Assembly: GCA_964426915.1 (NCBI GenBank)
Contig: CAYRTD010000024.1
Coordinates: forward strand, 1-37,296
Reading direction: 5' to 3'
Length of the DNA: 37,296 nt
Source of the DNA: CAYRTD01 sp964426915
GTDB taxonomy: Bacteria > Bacteroidota > Bacteroidia > Bacteroidales > GCA-2748055
In this document: positions 7,651 to 16,646 of the stretch, one piece after another
Layout of the letters: each line of letters begins with the position of its first letter
Numbering within the stretch: position 1 is the stretch's first letter
Notes under the pieces: generated by a model
Database searches by the model: none
The model's input: the letters and a program-made list of their open reading frames with translations, nothing else
What the model was told of the DNA's origin: nothing
Translations under genes and position numbers: made by a program

Positions 7651-9960
7651 TTATTTTTTCTTTTTAGCTGCCTTTTCCATTATTTCCCTGCATTCCTCCA
7701 GGCTAAGTTCTTCGGGTTTTTTGCTTTTTGGTATCTTGTAATTTTTCCCCTTGAAATTGATATAAGGACCATATCTGCCATTCAGTATTTCAAGACCGGG
7801 TTCTTCGTCAAACTTTTTGATGTGCTTCTGCGCTTCCATTTTTCTTTTTTCTTCAATCAGTTCAATCGCCCGGTTGAGGGTAATGGTCATTGGGTCATCA
7901 ACTCCTTTTTTAAGTGAGTAGAATTTTGATTTATGTCTGACATAAGGTCCAAAACGACCGATGCCGATCATAACTTCTTCACCTTCATATTCACCAACTG
8001 ATCTGGGAAGCTTAAAGAGGTCAAGTGCTTCTTCGAGGGTTATTGTTTCGATGCTTTGGCCCTTAAGCAACGAAGCAAATTTAGGTTTTTCCTCGTCGGT
8101 TGAAAGCCCGATTTGTGCAATCGGACCGTATCTTCCGATCTTTACAAGCACATCCTTGCCTGTTTTCGGATCCTTGCCAAGCACTCTTTCTCCCTTGGTT
8201 TTTTCACTTTCCTCGGTGGTTTTTTCAACAATTTTATGGAAAGGACTATAGAACTTATCTATCATTTCAGTCCAGTCCATTTCACCTTCAGCAATTCTAT
8301 CGAATTCCTCTTCCACGGTAGCGGTGAAATTATAATTCATTATATTTTTAAAGTACTGTACTAGAAAATCATTAACGATCAAGCCTATATCGGTTGGAAA
8401 GATTTTGGACTTTTCAAAACCGTAATTTTCTTTTTTCTTCAGTTCCGTAATTTTTCCTTTTTTCAGGCTTATCTCCGTAATTTCCCGGGTTTTCCCGGGC
8501 CTGTCTTCCTTGACCACATATCCTCGCTGCTGTATGGTAGAGATGGTGGGGGCATAAGTAGAAGGTCTTCCTATTCCGAGTTCTTCCAGTTTTTTTACAA
8601 GACTTGCTTCGGTATAACGTGGAGGGTGATGTGTAAAGCGCTGGCTTGCAGTAATAGAGTTCATGTTCAGTTTTTGCCCGACTTTTACCGGGGGAAGCAT
8701 TCCCCTGGTATCTTCTTCATTTTCGTCATCGCTCGATTCAATATATACCTTTAAAAAACCGTCAAATTTCAAAACTTCGCCGTGTGCGATAAACAATTCA
8801 TCGGACTTATTATTACTGATCCTGATGGTAGTTCTTTCCAGTAAAGCATCACTCATCTGAGAAGCCAGGGTGCGTTTCCAGATCAGATCATACAGCTTCT
8901 GCTCCTGATTACTTCCGGAAACTGTTGGTTTATTCATATAACTAGGACGGATTGCCTCATGTGCTTCCTGAGCTCCTTTAGATTTTGTGGCATATTTCCT
9001 GCTCTCGAGATATTTTTCACCAAATTCACTTTTAATATGTTCAGCTGAGGCTGAAACAGCCGAATCGGAAAGGTTTACAGAATCGGTCCGCATATAGGTA
9101 ATCTTTCCGCTTTCATATAATCTTTGGGCTACTGCCATAGTCTGTCCTACAGAATATCCGAGTTTTCTGCTGGCTTCCTGCTGTAGGGTTGAGGTTGTAA
9201 ATGGGGGTGCAGGAGATTTTTTCCCTGGTTTCTTTTGAACATCTGCTACAGAAAAAGCAGCATCCTTCAACTTCTCAAAAAGAGAAATTATTGTTTTCTC
9301 TTCCTTTGGCCTTTTGTCAAGATCTGCCTGGATCTTGCTAATGGGATCCTTTGTTGTCGTACTTTCAAAGAGACCGCTTACACGGAATGATGAAGCCGGC
9401 TTGAAATCCTTGATCTCTCTTTCCTTTTCCACGATAAGCTTTACAGCCACGGACTGCACGCGGCCAGCCGATAGGGAAGGCTTGATCTTTCTCCAGAGTA
9501 TGGGGGAAATCTCAAAACCCACAAGCCTGTCAAGGACTCTTCTTGCCTGCTGGGCATTCACAAGATTCTGATCAATGAAACGAGGGTTTTCAATTGCTTT
9601 TATGATAGCATCTTTGGTGATTTCATGAAATACGATCCTCCTGGTTTTTTCAGGTTCAAGATCAAGAACTTCATAAAGATGCCATGCAATTGCCTCTCCT
9701 TCACGGTCCTCATCGGAAGCAAGCCATACCGTTGAAGCATCATTGGAGAGTTTTTTCAGTTCATCAACAACTTTTTTCTTGTCTTTGGGGACAATATATT
9801 CCGGTTTATAGTTGTTATCTAAATTGATTCCAAGATTTTTCTTTGCAAGATCACGAATATGACCATAACTGGATTTCACAAGAAAATCTTTGCCCAGAAA
9901 TTTTTCTATTGTTTTCGCTTTTGCCGGCGACTCAACTATTACGAGATTGGATTCCTTCAT
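7651..9960 (-). CDS. topA: DNA topoisomerase I
   Basis: This type IA topoisomerase relaxes negative supercoils through a transient 5'-phosphotyrosine. The N-terminal TOPRIM domain starts LVIVESPAKAKTIEKFLG, with the acidic ASDEDREGEAIAWH motif at about 81-94. The catalytic tyrosine is Y289 in GKITYMRTDS. The C-terminus lacks the zinc-finger cysteines of E. coli TopA. It carries three basic GR[YF]GP repeats (about 600-760: GRYGPIAQIG, GRFGPYVRH, GRYGPYINF) and ends in a lysine tail, a form common in this phylum. Length 769 residues, intact. It is the first gene of a topA/ureohydrolase-like pair and is divergent from the PBP1A gene across 105 bp. Confidence 0.97.
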   Translation of the reverse strand: MKESNLVIVESPAKAKTIEKFLGKDFLVKSSYGHIRDLAKKNLGINLDNNYKPEYIVPKDKKKVVDELKKLSNDASTVWLASDEDREGEAIAWHLYEVLDLEPEKTRRIVFHEITKDAIIKAIENPRFIDQNLVNAQQARRVLDRLVGFEISPILWRKIKPSLSAGRVQSVAVKLIVEKEREIKDFKPASSFRVSGLFESTTTKDPISKIQADLDKRPKEEKTIISLFEKLKDAAFSVADVQKKPGKKSPAPPFTTSTLQQEASRKLGYSVGQTMAVAQRLYESGKITYMRTDSVNLSDSAVSASAEHIKSEFGEKYLESRKYATKSKGAQEAHEAIRPSYMNKPTVSGSNQEQKLYDLIWKRTLASQMSDALLERTTIRISNNKSDELFIAHGEVLKFDGFLKVYIESSDDENEEDTRGMLPPVKVGQKLNMNSITASQRFTHHPPRYTEASLVKKLEELGIGRPSTYAPTISTIQQRGYVVKEDRPGKTREITEISLKKGKITELKKKENYGFEKSKIFPTDIGLIVNDFLVQYFKNIMNYNFTATVEEEFDRIAEGEMDWTEMIDKFYSPFHKIVEKTTEESEKTKGERVLGKDPKTGKDVLVKIGRYGPIAQIGLSTDEEKPKFASLLKGQSIETITLEEALDLFKLPRSVGEYEGEEVMIGIGRFGPYVRHKSKFYSLKKGVDDPMTITLNRAIELIEEKRKMEAQKHIKKFDEEPGLEILNGRYGPYINFKGKNYKIPKSKKPEELSLEECREIMEKAAKKKK

Positions 9961-9985
9961 ATCACATTTCCTTCAATAAATGCTG

Positions 9986-9993
9986 CAAAGTAA
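9986..9993 (-). promoter_or_regulatory. Candidate -7 element for topA
   Basis: On the minus strand this reads TTACTTTG, seven of eight matches to TAnnTTTG, and ends 26 bases upstream of the topA ATG. It lies in the 105-base divergent gap shared with the PBP1A promoter. No confident -33 box is seen. Confidence 0.35.
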
Positions 9994-10038
9994 AATAAAA
10001 ACAACAACATACATCAAATTTTGATAAAAAAATATTCT

Positions 10039-10046
10039 TACTTTTG
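10039..10046 (+). promoter_or_regulatory. Candidate -7 element for the PBP1A gene
   Basis: TACTTTTG is a full match to TAnnTTTG and ends 19 bases before the ATG at 10066. A TTTG lies at 10020-10023, 15 bases upstream, somewhat closer than the usual -33/-7 spacing. Confidence 0.45.
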
Positions 10047-10065
10047 TTCCAAATAACACAGGACC

Positions 10066-12423
10066 ATGACTACTAAGAAGGATCATAAGAAATTGTATAT
10101 TAGAATATTATGGGCTATATTTTTACTGCCGGTAATTCTTGTAATTACTGTATTTGTACTCATCGGAAATGGTATAATAGGATATATTCCCGATTTCAGT
10201 GAGCTTGAAAACCCTGAAAGTAACCTGGCTTCCATACTTATTACTGAGGATGAACGTATTCTGGGGAAATATTATATTGAAAACCGAACTTTTACCGGTT
10301 ATGAAGAACTCTCACCATATTTGGTGAATGCTCTCATTGCTACTGAGGATATACGTTTTAAGAAGCACTCTGGTGTTGATGCACGTGGACTGGCACGGGT
10401 ACTGGTCAGGACTATTATAGGCGGACAGGAAACAGGTGGTGGAAGTACTTTGTCCCAACAACTTGCCAAGAACCTTTATAAAACGAGAGAAAACAGAAGA
10501 AAGAACATGGTTATACGGACACTAGATATGGTTCTGATCAAATTTTCTGAATGGGTGACAGCAGTGCGTCTTGAAAGATTTTACACAAAGAAGGAGATCC
10601 TGGTAATGTATTTGAATACGGTTCCTTTCGGGCATGAAACCTACGGAATCCGAGCGGCATCCCGGGTGTTTTTTGATTCTCGGCCGGATTCACTGAAACT
10701 TGAACAGGCAGCGGTTCTTGTCGGACTCCTTAAGGCTCCAACACGATACAGTCCGGTCATTAACCCTGAAAATTCCATAGTACGCAGAAATGTTGTTCTC
10801 AGTCAGATGTCGAAATATGGGTTCATTAAAGAAGAGGTAAAAGATTCGGTTCAACAATTACCAATAGAGTTGAATTATCAGGCTCAGAGTCATGTAAGCG
10901 GACCGGCACCTCATTTCAGGACCTTTCTTCGCATGATGCTCATGGCCCCGGAGCCCGAACCGGATAATTATTATTCGTATTCCAGGTACCAGGAAGATTC
11001 TGTTAAATGGGAAACAGATCCCCTCTACGGCTGGGCAAATAAGAACTTCAAACCTGACGGTTCAAATTATAATATATATACTGATGGTCTGAGGATTCAT
11101 AGCACTATAAATTATAAGATGCAGGAATATGCTGAAAATGCCGTTGAAAAGCATCTTGGGGAATTGTTGCAGAAGGAATTCTTTGACGAGAAGAAAGGCG
11201 ATCCGCAGGCACCTTTTTCAAGTGAACTTAAAAAGGAAGATATTACGAGAATTATGTCGCAGGCCATGGCAAGAACAGACAGATACAGGAGGTTAAGAGC
11301 CAGGGGGGTAGCACGTGATTCTATTATCGAGCTTTTTAATACTCCGGTGGAGATGTCCGTTTTCAGCTGGAATGGAACTGTTGATACCATTATGTCTCCT
11401 ATGGACTCACTCCGTTATTATAAACACTTTCTCAGGGCAGGCTTTATGGCAATGCAACCATCATCGGGTCATGTCAAAGCTTATGTGGGCGGACATAATT
11501 ATCGTTATTTTATGTATGACCAGGTTACTCAGGGTAAGCGTCAGGTAGGATCTACCATCAAACCATTTTTGTATACCCTGGCTATGCAGGAAGGATATTC
11601 CCCCTGTGATCTTGTTCCCAATGTGCCGGTAACCTTCATAGATCAGGATTCCACCTGGACACCCAGAAATTCAGGTAATTTTGATATGGAAGGGAAAATG
11701 GTTACCCTGGAATGGGGGCTGGCCAATTCGGTAAATTACATTTCAGCCTGGTTGGTCAAACGCTTTAATCCTACTGCAGTAGTTGATGTAATAAGAAAAA
11801 TGGGAGTTACCTCACATGTTGATGCTGTTCCTTCCGTGATTTTCGGAACCTCAGACATTTCCCTGGAAGAAATGGTTGGTGCTTTTAATGTTTTTTCCAA
11901 TAAAGGGGTATATATTGAACCGGTTTATATTACCAGGATTGAAGACAGACATGGAAATGAGATCTCAAATTTTCACCCCCAGCAGGTAGAGGCGATTTCG
12001 GAAGAAACCGCCTACCTTATGATACAGCTATTGAAAAATGTTGTAAATAAAGGTACAGCAGGAAGATTGCGCTGGTTTTTTAATTTTGAAGCAGATCTCG
12101 GCGGAAAAACCGGTACTACCCAAAATCAGTCTGACGGATGGTACATGGGATTGAGTCCTGATCTTACTGCAGGAACATGGGTAGGTGCTGAAGACAGATC
12201 CGTACACTTCAGATATCTCGGGAAAGGATCGGGATCTTACATGGCATTACCCATATACGGTTACTTTATGGAGCAGGTTTATGCCGACAGTTCGTTGAAT
12301 ATTAGCCAGGAGGCCGAATGGGAAGAACCTGTGAATTTCGATATGACACTCGATTGTCCTGATGTTGAAAAACGCTCGGGTTCAAATAACGGGAACCTCT
12401 ACGATGAACCCGATGAATTCTGA
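10066..12423 (+). CDS. mrcA: Penicillin-binding protein 1A (transglycosylase/transpeptidase)
   Basis: This class A bifunctional penicillin-binding protein polymerises and crosslinks peptidoglycan. It has a short cytoplasmic basic tail, one transmembrane helix (about 13-38), then a GT51 glycosyltransferase domain with ATEDIRFKKHSGVD (catalytic E94), GGGSTLSQQLAKN (124-136) and RLERFYTKKEILVMYLN. The transpeptidase domain has the active-site serine in GSTIKP (S496-x-x-K499), SVN (555-557) and KTGTT (681-685). All catalytic motifs are intact; length 785 residues. It stands alone, divergent from topA. Its last 25 coding bases overlap tail-to-tail with the end of the ABC ATPase gene on the other strand. 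Confidence 0.95.
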   Translation: MTTKKDHKKLYIRILWAIFLLPVILVITVFVLIGNGIIGYIPDFSELENPESNLASILITEDERILGKYYIENRTFTGYEELSPYLVNALIATEDIRFKKHSGVDARGLARVLVRTIIGGQETGGGSTLSQQLAKNLYKTRENRRKNMVIRTLDMVLIKFSEWVTAVRLERFYTKKEILVMYLNTVPFGHETYGIRAASRVFFDSRPDSLKLEQAAVLVGLLKAPTRYSPVINPENSIVRRNVVLSQMSKYGFIKEEVKDSVQQLPIELNYQAQSHVSGPAPHFRTFLRMMLMAPEPEPDNYYSYSRYQEDSVKWETDPLYGWANKNFKPDGSNYNIYTDGLRIHSTINYKMQEYAENAVEKHLGELLQKEFFDEKKGDPQAPFSSELKKEDITRIMSQAMARTDRYRRLRARGVARDSIIELFNTPVEMSVFSWNGTVDTIMSPMDSLRYYKHFLRAGFMAMQPSSGHVKAYVGGHNYRYFMYDQVTQGKRQVGSTIKPFLYTLAMQEGYSPCDLVPNVPVTFIDQDSTWTPRNSGNFDMEGKMVTLEWGLANSVNYISAWLVKRFNPTAVVDVIRKMGVTSHVDAVPSVIFGTSDISLEEMVGAFNVFSNKGVYIEPVYITRIEDRHGNEISNFHPQQVEAISEETAYLMIQLLKNVVNKGTAGRLRWFFNFEADLGGKTGTTQNQSDGWYMGLSPDLTAGTWVGAEDRSVHFRYLGKGSGSYMALPIYGYFMEQVYADSSLNISQEAEWEEPVNFDMTLDCPDVEKRSGSNNGNLYDEPDEF

Positions 12424-14120
12424 TAGGAGGGAATGGCCGAGATTAATTTCCTTGTATATTCTGAACGGGGATTTTTATAAACATCAGATGCATTTCCCTG
12501 CTCCTCAAAATTCCCGTCTTTCATCACAATAATGCGATCTGACATATATTTAACAACAGCCAGATCATGAGAAATAAATATATAGGACAGATCAAATTCC
12601 TCCTTCAGATCATTTAGCAGATTAAGGATCTGAGCCTGAACGGATACGTCAAGTGCAGATACGGATTCGTCCAGCACGAGCAATTCAGGTTCCGTTATCA
12701 GGGCACGGACAATTCCAATCCTTTGCCGTTGCCCTCCGGAGAATTCATGTGGATATTTATGCAGAACATCAGTATCCAGACCGGATTTACTGATGAGGTA
12801 TTTGATTTTTTCTGAACGGGTAGACATACCTTCACCAGGAAAGTGAATTCTCCTTGCTTCTGAGAGAATATTACCGATTTTTATTCGTGGATTGAGAGAA
12901 GAGTATGGATCCTGGAAAACTACCTGCACATTTTTTCTGAAAAGTTTTCTTTCTTTCCTGTTCATTTCGCTTATTTTTTTGCCTTTGAAGAGGATGTTCC
13001 CCGAACTTTTCTCCACCAGCATAAGGATGGTTTTCCCAAGTGTGGTTTTTCCACAACCCGATTCGCCGACAAGGCCCAGGGTTTCACCCCTTTGTAAGCT
13101 CAGACTGACATTATTTACAGCAGGAAATGTTTTTTTTCCGAAAAGAAAAAAGCCGGACCTTTGTTCATAGCTTACCGATAAGTTCTTTATTATTAACAAT
13201 TCGTTCTGTAGCTTTTCTTTCTCCGGTTTTTTATCTTTTTGTTTTTGTTTTCTTTTATTCTTTAATAATTTTTCCGGGTCCCGGGCAGCTTCAAAATCTT
13301 CAACGGTTAAAAGCCTGTGTGGTTTACTGTTCAGTGGAGGCTGACATTCAAGTAATCCAAGGGTATAAGGTTCCTTTGCATTGAAAAAGACCTTTTCTTT
13401 TGTTCCCTTTTCAATTACCCTGCCCTTTCTCATAACAATTATATGATCAGCAATCTCTCCCAGAAGCCTCAGGTCGTGAGATATGAAAATAACACTTAAA
13501 GAGAATTCTTCCTGTAGTTTTCGAAGAAGCTCAATGATATTTTTCTGAACACTTACATCAAGAGCTGTTGTAGGTTCATCTGCAATCAGGAGTTTTGGGT
13601 TATTAATCAGGGCCATAGCGATCATAAGCCTCTGGCGTTGTCCGCCGGAGAGTTGATGAGGATAAGAAAAATAAATTCTTTCCGGTTCAGGTAACCCTGT
13701 TCTGCCAAACATATCAAGAATTCTTACACGGGCTTCTTTGCCGGAGATCTTCTCATGAAAAAGGACTGATTCTTCTACCTGTTTTCCGCAAGTCATCGAG
13801 GGATTCAAGGATGTCATGGGTTCCTGGAAGATCATTGATATTTCTTTACCTCTGATCCTGTTCCTGCCTTTTTCATTCAGGTCTAAAAGATCTGTCTCGT
13901 TTTTTGATTGAAAAATTGCTTTACCTTCTGCACGCATGAGTCCGTGAGGAAGCAGGCCAAGTAAACTCAAAGCTGTGATGGATTTACCGGAACCTGATTC
14001 CCCTACTATACCTGTTATTTGTCTTCTTCCCGCTTCAAAAGAAACAGAATCCAGAAGGATGTTTCCTGTATATTTATTTTGAATAACGAGATCTTTTATT
14101 TCCAGTATATTATTAGCCAT
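12399..14120 (-). CDS. ABC transporter ATP-binding protein with two fused ATPase domains (peptide/nickel type)
   Basis: This single 573-residue chain contains two complete oligopeptide-type ATPase domains, like E. coli YejF or GsiA. Domain 1 has Walker A GESGSGKS (40-47), signature LSGGQRQR (157-164) and Walker B LLIADEP (177-183). Domain 2 has GESGCGKT (352-359), FSGGQRQR (460-467) and LLVLDES (480-486). They are joined by a strongly basic linker (about 283-306, rich in KKQK). The C-terminal oligopeptide/dipeptide extension after domain 1 is present (EPYTLGLLE). No permease or binding-protein gene lies in the window, so the substrate cannot be assigned and the partners must be elsewhere. The gene starts one base after the small unknown gene and is the last of the radA group. 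Confidence 0.9.
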   Translation of the reverse strand: MANNILEIKDLVIQNKYTGNILLDSVSFEAGRRQITGIVGESGSGKSITALSLLGLLPHGLMRAEGKAIFQSKNETDLLDLNEKGRNRIRGKEISMIFQEPMTSLNPSMTCGKQVEESVLFHEKISGKEARVRILDMFGRTGLPEPERIYFSYPHQLSGGQRQRLMIAMALINNPKLLIADEPTTALDVSVQKNIIELLRKLQEEFSLSVIFISHDLRLLGEIADHIIVMRKGRVIEKGTKEKVFFNAKEPYTLGLLECQPPLNSKPHRLLTVEDFEAARDPEKLLKNKRKQKQKDKKPEKEKLQNELLIIKNLSVSYEQRSGFFLFGKKTFPAVNNVSLSLQRGETLGLVGESGCGKTTLGKTILMLVEKSSGNILFKGKKISEMNRKERKLFRKNVQVVFQDPYSSLNPRIKIGNILSEARRIHFPGEGMSTRSEKIKYLISKSGLDTDVLHKYPHEFSGGQRQRIGIVRALITEPELLVLDESVSALDVSVQAQILNLLNDLKEEFDLSYIFISHDLAVVKYMSDRIIVMKDGNFEEQGNASDVYKNPRSEYTRKLISAIPSYQNSSGSS

Positions 14121-14121
14121 G

Positions 14122-14598
14122 CTATTTTCGGGTGAGTATGACTTTATTTTTTTCAGTTATAATATTCCAGTATTTCATATTGACTATTTTCCGGGTTGCA
14201 CGCAGGAACAATCTTGTTCTGATACTGGGCAGAGAATTATCCTCTCCCTCTTTAAATTCTCCGGAAAATTCATAGGTATTTGAATAGGGGTGATTCTCAT
14301 GAAAGATTCGCACTACCTCAATCATTGTATTGATAATTTTCCATACTTCCCCTTTATTGGTAACGGAATATTCGTCCTCATAATCATCGGACAGAACACT
14401 AAAATTTATAATATTACCCATATAATTACTTTTTTTCTTTCCGAAGGTTACCTGGTAACAGAGCCCGCTTTCTGATTTAAAATAATAGACAGCCCCGGAA
14501 GCGATTTCCGGACTCTCTACCTGGAAGACATGTGTGTCGGGTATATAGTTCTCTCTTATTAATGGAGTGCCATCCATAGTTATCATTTTAATGTTCAT
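14122..14598 (-). CDS. Small unknown protein between radA and the ABC ATPase
   Basis: I do not recognise this 158-residue protein with confidence. It has no signal peptide, membrane segment or cysteine cluster. It looks like a small soluble alpha/beta protein: a beta-rich first half (YYFKSESGLCYQVTFGKKK), a helix (KGEVWKIINTMIEVVRIF), a strand-like YSNTYEFSGEF, and a conserved-looking SIRTRLFLRATRKI block. That general layout, a helix then a strand then RTRLF, resembles small Bacteroidota families such as DUF6934, but that is only a guess. Its ATG overlaps the radA stop codon by four bases (ATGA), and the ABC gene follows after one base, so it is translationally coupled in the middle of an operon. 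Confidence 0.75.
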   Translation of the reverse strand: MNIKMITMDGTPLIRENYIPDTHVFQVESPEIASGAVYYFKSESGLCYQVTFGKKKSNYMGNIINFSVLSDDYEDEYSVTNKGEVWKIINTMIEVVRIFHENHPYSNTYEFSGEFKEGEDNSLPSIRTRLFLRATRKIVNMKYWNIITEKNKVILTRK

Positions 14599-15962
14599 CC
14601 GAAAAGTAATTTCGGGATTTGCTGAACCCGTGAAATCATATCGATACTAATATTGAATTTATCAAAATTTATTCCTTTCTCACCGTAGCTTGATATTACC
14701 ATTCGTTTGAATCCCAGTTTTTCCGCTTCGGCTATCCTCTGATCGATTCTGTTAACGGGTCTTATTTCTCCCGAAAGACCAAGTTCCCCGGCGAAGCAAA
14801 CATCCTTTTTAATGGGTATATCTACGGTTGAAGATAATATTGCTGAGATCACGGCCAGATCTGAGGCAGGATCATCTACTCGAATACCTCCTGCAATATT
14901 CAGGAATACATCTTTGGAGAAGAGTTTAAAGTTTGCTCGTTTCTCAATAACAGCCAGTAGCATACCGAGCCGGCGCAGGTCAAACCCTGTTGCAGATCGC
15001 TGGGGTGTTGCATAAGCAGAATTCCCTACAAGTGCCTGGGTTTCTATGAGAAGCGGGCGTATACCTTCCAAAGTGGCAGAAATAGCTATACCGCTGAGGT
15101 TTTCGGGATTTGGACTAATTAGTATCTCAGAAGGATTCGGGATCTCCCGTAATCCATTCCCTCTCATTTCATATACCCCTATCTCGTTTGTTGATCCAAA
15201 ACGGTTTTTCATTGATCGGACTATCCTGTACAAATGGTGCTGGTCTCCTTCAAAATTGAGTACAGTGTCAACTATATGTTCAAGGACTTTAGGTCCGGCA
15301 ATACTTCCTTCCTTTGTTATGTGCCCGATAAGGATGACCGGTACATTATTTTCCTTGCAGTAACGGAGTATCCGTGCTGCCGATTCTCTGACCTGGGAAA
15401 CACTGCCGGGTGAGGATTCTATATTACCTGAATAAAGTGTCTGAATGGAATCTATAATGATTATACCGGGGTTTTCTGTATTTGCAACATTCAGAATGTT
15501 TTCCAGATTTGTTTCGGTAAAGATCAGCATTTCACTTTCTTCAAGGCCCCCGATTCTTTCTGCACGCAGACGTATCTGCCTCGCACTTTCTTCTCCGGAA
15601 ACATAAAGTGTTTTTATATTTTTCAGTTTCATTGCGATCTGAAGAGCAAGAGTAGATTTTCCGATCCCCGGTTCTCCCCCAATAAGAATCAACGAGCCTG
15701 GTACTATGCCTCCGCCCAGGACCCGGTTAAATTCATTATCAGGTGTAATTATTCTTTCTGTACGCTGGCTGCGGATATCTTTGAGCTTTTCAACTTTCAG
15801 GGTCCCTTTCTTTCCAGTAGAAAAGGATTCATTCATTTTGGTGGAAATTATCTCTTCCACATAACTGTTCCATTCTCCACAGGAGGGACATTTACCAATC
15901 CATTTGGCCGATTCCACACCACAGTTCTGACAAACATATACTGTTTTTTTCTTTGCGATCAT
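14595..15962 (-). CDS. radA: DNA repair protein RadA
   Basis: RadA is a RecA-like, hexameric DnaB-type branch-migration helicase in recombinational repair. The sequence has the N-terminal zinc finger (C11, C14, C25, C28 in VCQNCG...GKCPSCGEW), Walker A GGEPGIGKS (95-103), the RadA-specific KNRFG motif (252-256) and a Lon-protease-like C-terminal domain (about 280-455, with the LLAVIEKR and SGEIRPVNRIDQRI segments). Length 455 residues, normal. It is followed by the small unknown gene with an ATGA overlap. Repeat copy A lies 19 bases upstream of its start codon, separating it from hldE-type gene 16173-16646. Confidence 0.96.
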   Translation of the reverse strand: MIAKKKTVYVCQNCGVESAKWIGKCPSCGEWNSYVEEIISTKMNESFSTGKKGTLKVEKLKDIRSQRTERIITPDNEFNRVLGGGIVPGSLILIGGEPGIGKSTLALQIAMKLKNIKTLYVSGEESARQIRLRAERIGGLEESEMLIFTETNLENILNVANTENPGIIIIDSIQTLYSGNIESSPGSVSQVRESAARILRYCKENNVPVILIGHITKEGSIAGPKVLEHIVDTVLNFEGDQHHLYRIVRSMKNRFGSTNEIGVYEMRGNGLREIPNPSEILISPNPENLSGIAISATLEGIRPLLIETQALVGNSAYATPQRSATGFDLRRLGMLLAVIEKRANFKLFSKDVFLNIAGGIRVDDPASDLAVISAILSSTVDIPIKKDVCFAGELGLSGEIRPVNRIDQRIAEAEKLGFKRMVISSYGEKGINFDKFNISIDMISRVQQIPKLLFG

Positions 15963-15981
15963 TATATACGTTAGTTTAAAT

Positions 15982-16127
15982 GGTGTCTGTCCATAATGTC
16001 AGTGAGACTATGATTTTGGTTTTCAAAATCATTTAGCCGAACTGATCCCGAACATTAGCTTCGCTGAGCTCACCGCCAATTGGCGGTTCGGTTATGATCC
16101 AGCCACTCGACTTTATTGACGGACACC
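15982..16127 (+). mobile_element. MITE-like repeat, copy A (146 bp)
   Basis: The ends are imperfect inverted repeats: left GGTGTCTGTCCATAA, right (reverse-complemented) GGTGTCCGTCAATAA. Bases 15983-16050 are identical over 68 bp to 34894-34961 in copy B. The internal hairpin ATGATTTTG-GTTTT-CAAAATCAT (16010-16032) and the palindrome CCGCCAATTGGCGG (16073-16086) are shared with other copies. It holds no coding sequence, and no convincing target-site duplication is seen. It sits between the rfaE2-type gene and radA, both on the minus strand, and ends 19 bases from the radA ATG. Confidence 0.8.
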
Positions 16128-16172
16128 AGTATGTATTTGCAAGAAACTGATCTGTAACGGTTATGAAACAGA

Positions 16173-16646
16173 TTATTTTTTGATCCTGCCGAGTATGTTG
16201 CTGGATGAAAAACCTTCAAGAAATTCAATTATTCTCACCTCTCCTCCCTTGGACTTAACGGTCTCATAACCAACAATCTCTTCTGCTGTATAATCTCCCC
16301 CTTTGACGAGTACCTCAGGAAGGAGTTTTTCTATCAGTTTACCGGGGGTATCTTCAGTGAATATAATAATATAATCGACAAAAAACAGGGATGCCAGAAT
16401 AATTGCCCGTGATTCTTCGCTCTGTATGGGTTTTCCAGACCCTTTAAGACGTGAAACAGATTGGTCAGAATTAAGCCCGATCACCAGATAATCGCCCATT
16501 TCGGCAGCTTTAGCCAGGTAGCCAATATGTCCTTGATGAATGATATCAAAACAACCATTGGTGAATACCATTTTACCGGAGACTTGGCTTTTAAGTAGCT
16601 CTTCAGCGGAAATAATCTTCCTGAGAATCTTTTCGTAATTTGTCAT
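16173..16646 (-). CDS. rfaE2: D-glycero-beta-D-manno-heptose 1-phosphate adenylyltransferase
   Basis: This enzyme activates heptose-1-phosphate with ATP to ADP-heptose for lipopolysaccharide or glycan synthesis. It corresponds to the C-terminal (adenylyltransferase) half of E. coli HldE as a separate 157-residue protein. The nucleotidyltransferase motif is FTNGCFDIIHQGH (28-40; HxGH at 37-40), followed by GLNSDQSVSRLKG and VKGGDYTAEEIVG. The kinase half is not present in the window. Its ATG overlaps the stop codon of the upstream membrane-protein gene by four bases (ATGA), indicating coupling with that putative lipid or glycan flippase. Confidence 0.9.
   Translation of the reverse strand: MTNYEKILRKIISAEELLKSQVSGKMVFTNGCFDIIHQGHIGYLAKAAEMGDYLVIGLNSDQSVSRLKGSGKPIQSEESRAIILASLFFVDYIIIFTEDTPGKLIEKLLPEVLVKGGDYTAEEIVGYETVKSKGGEVRIIEFLEGFSSSNILGRIKK

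Noticed and set aside
16000..16048. Hairpin of repeat copy A considered as the terminator of rfaE2
   Set aside because: The same module occurs in other copies away from gene ends, and no U-run follows it on the minus strand.
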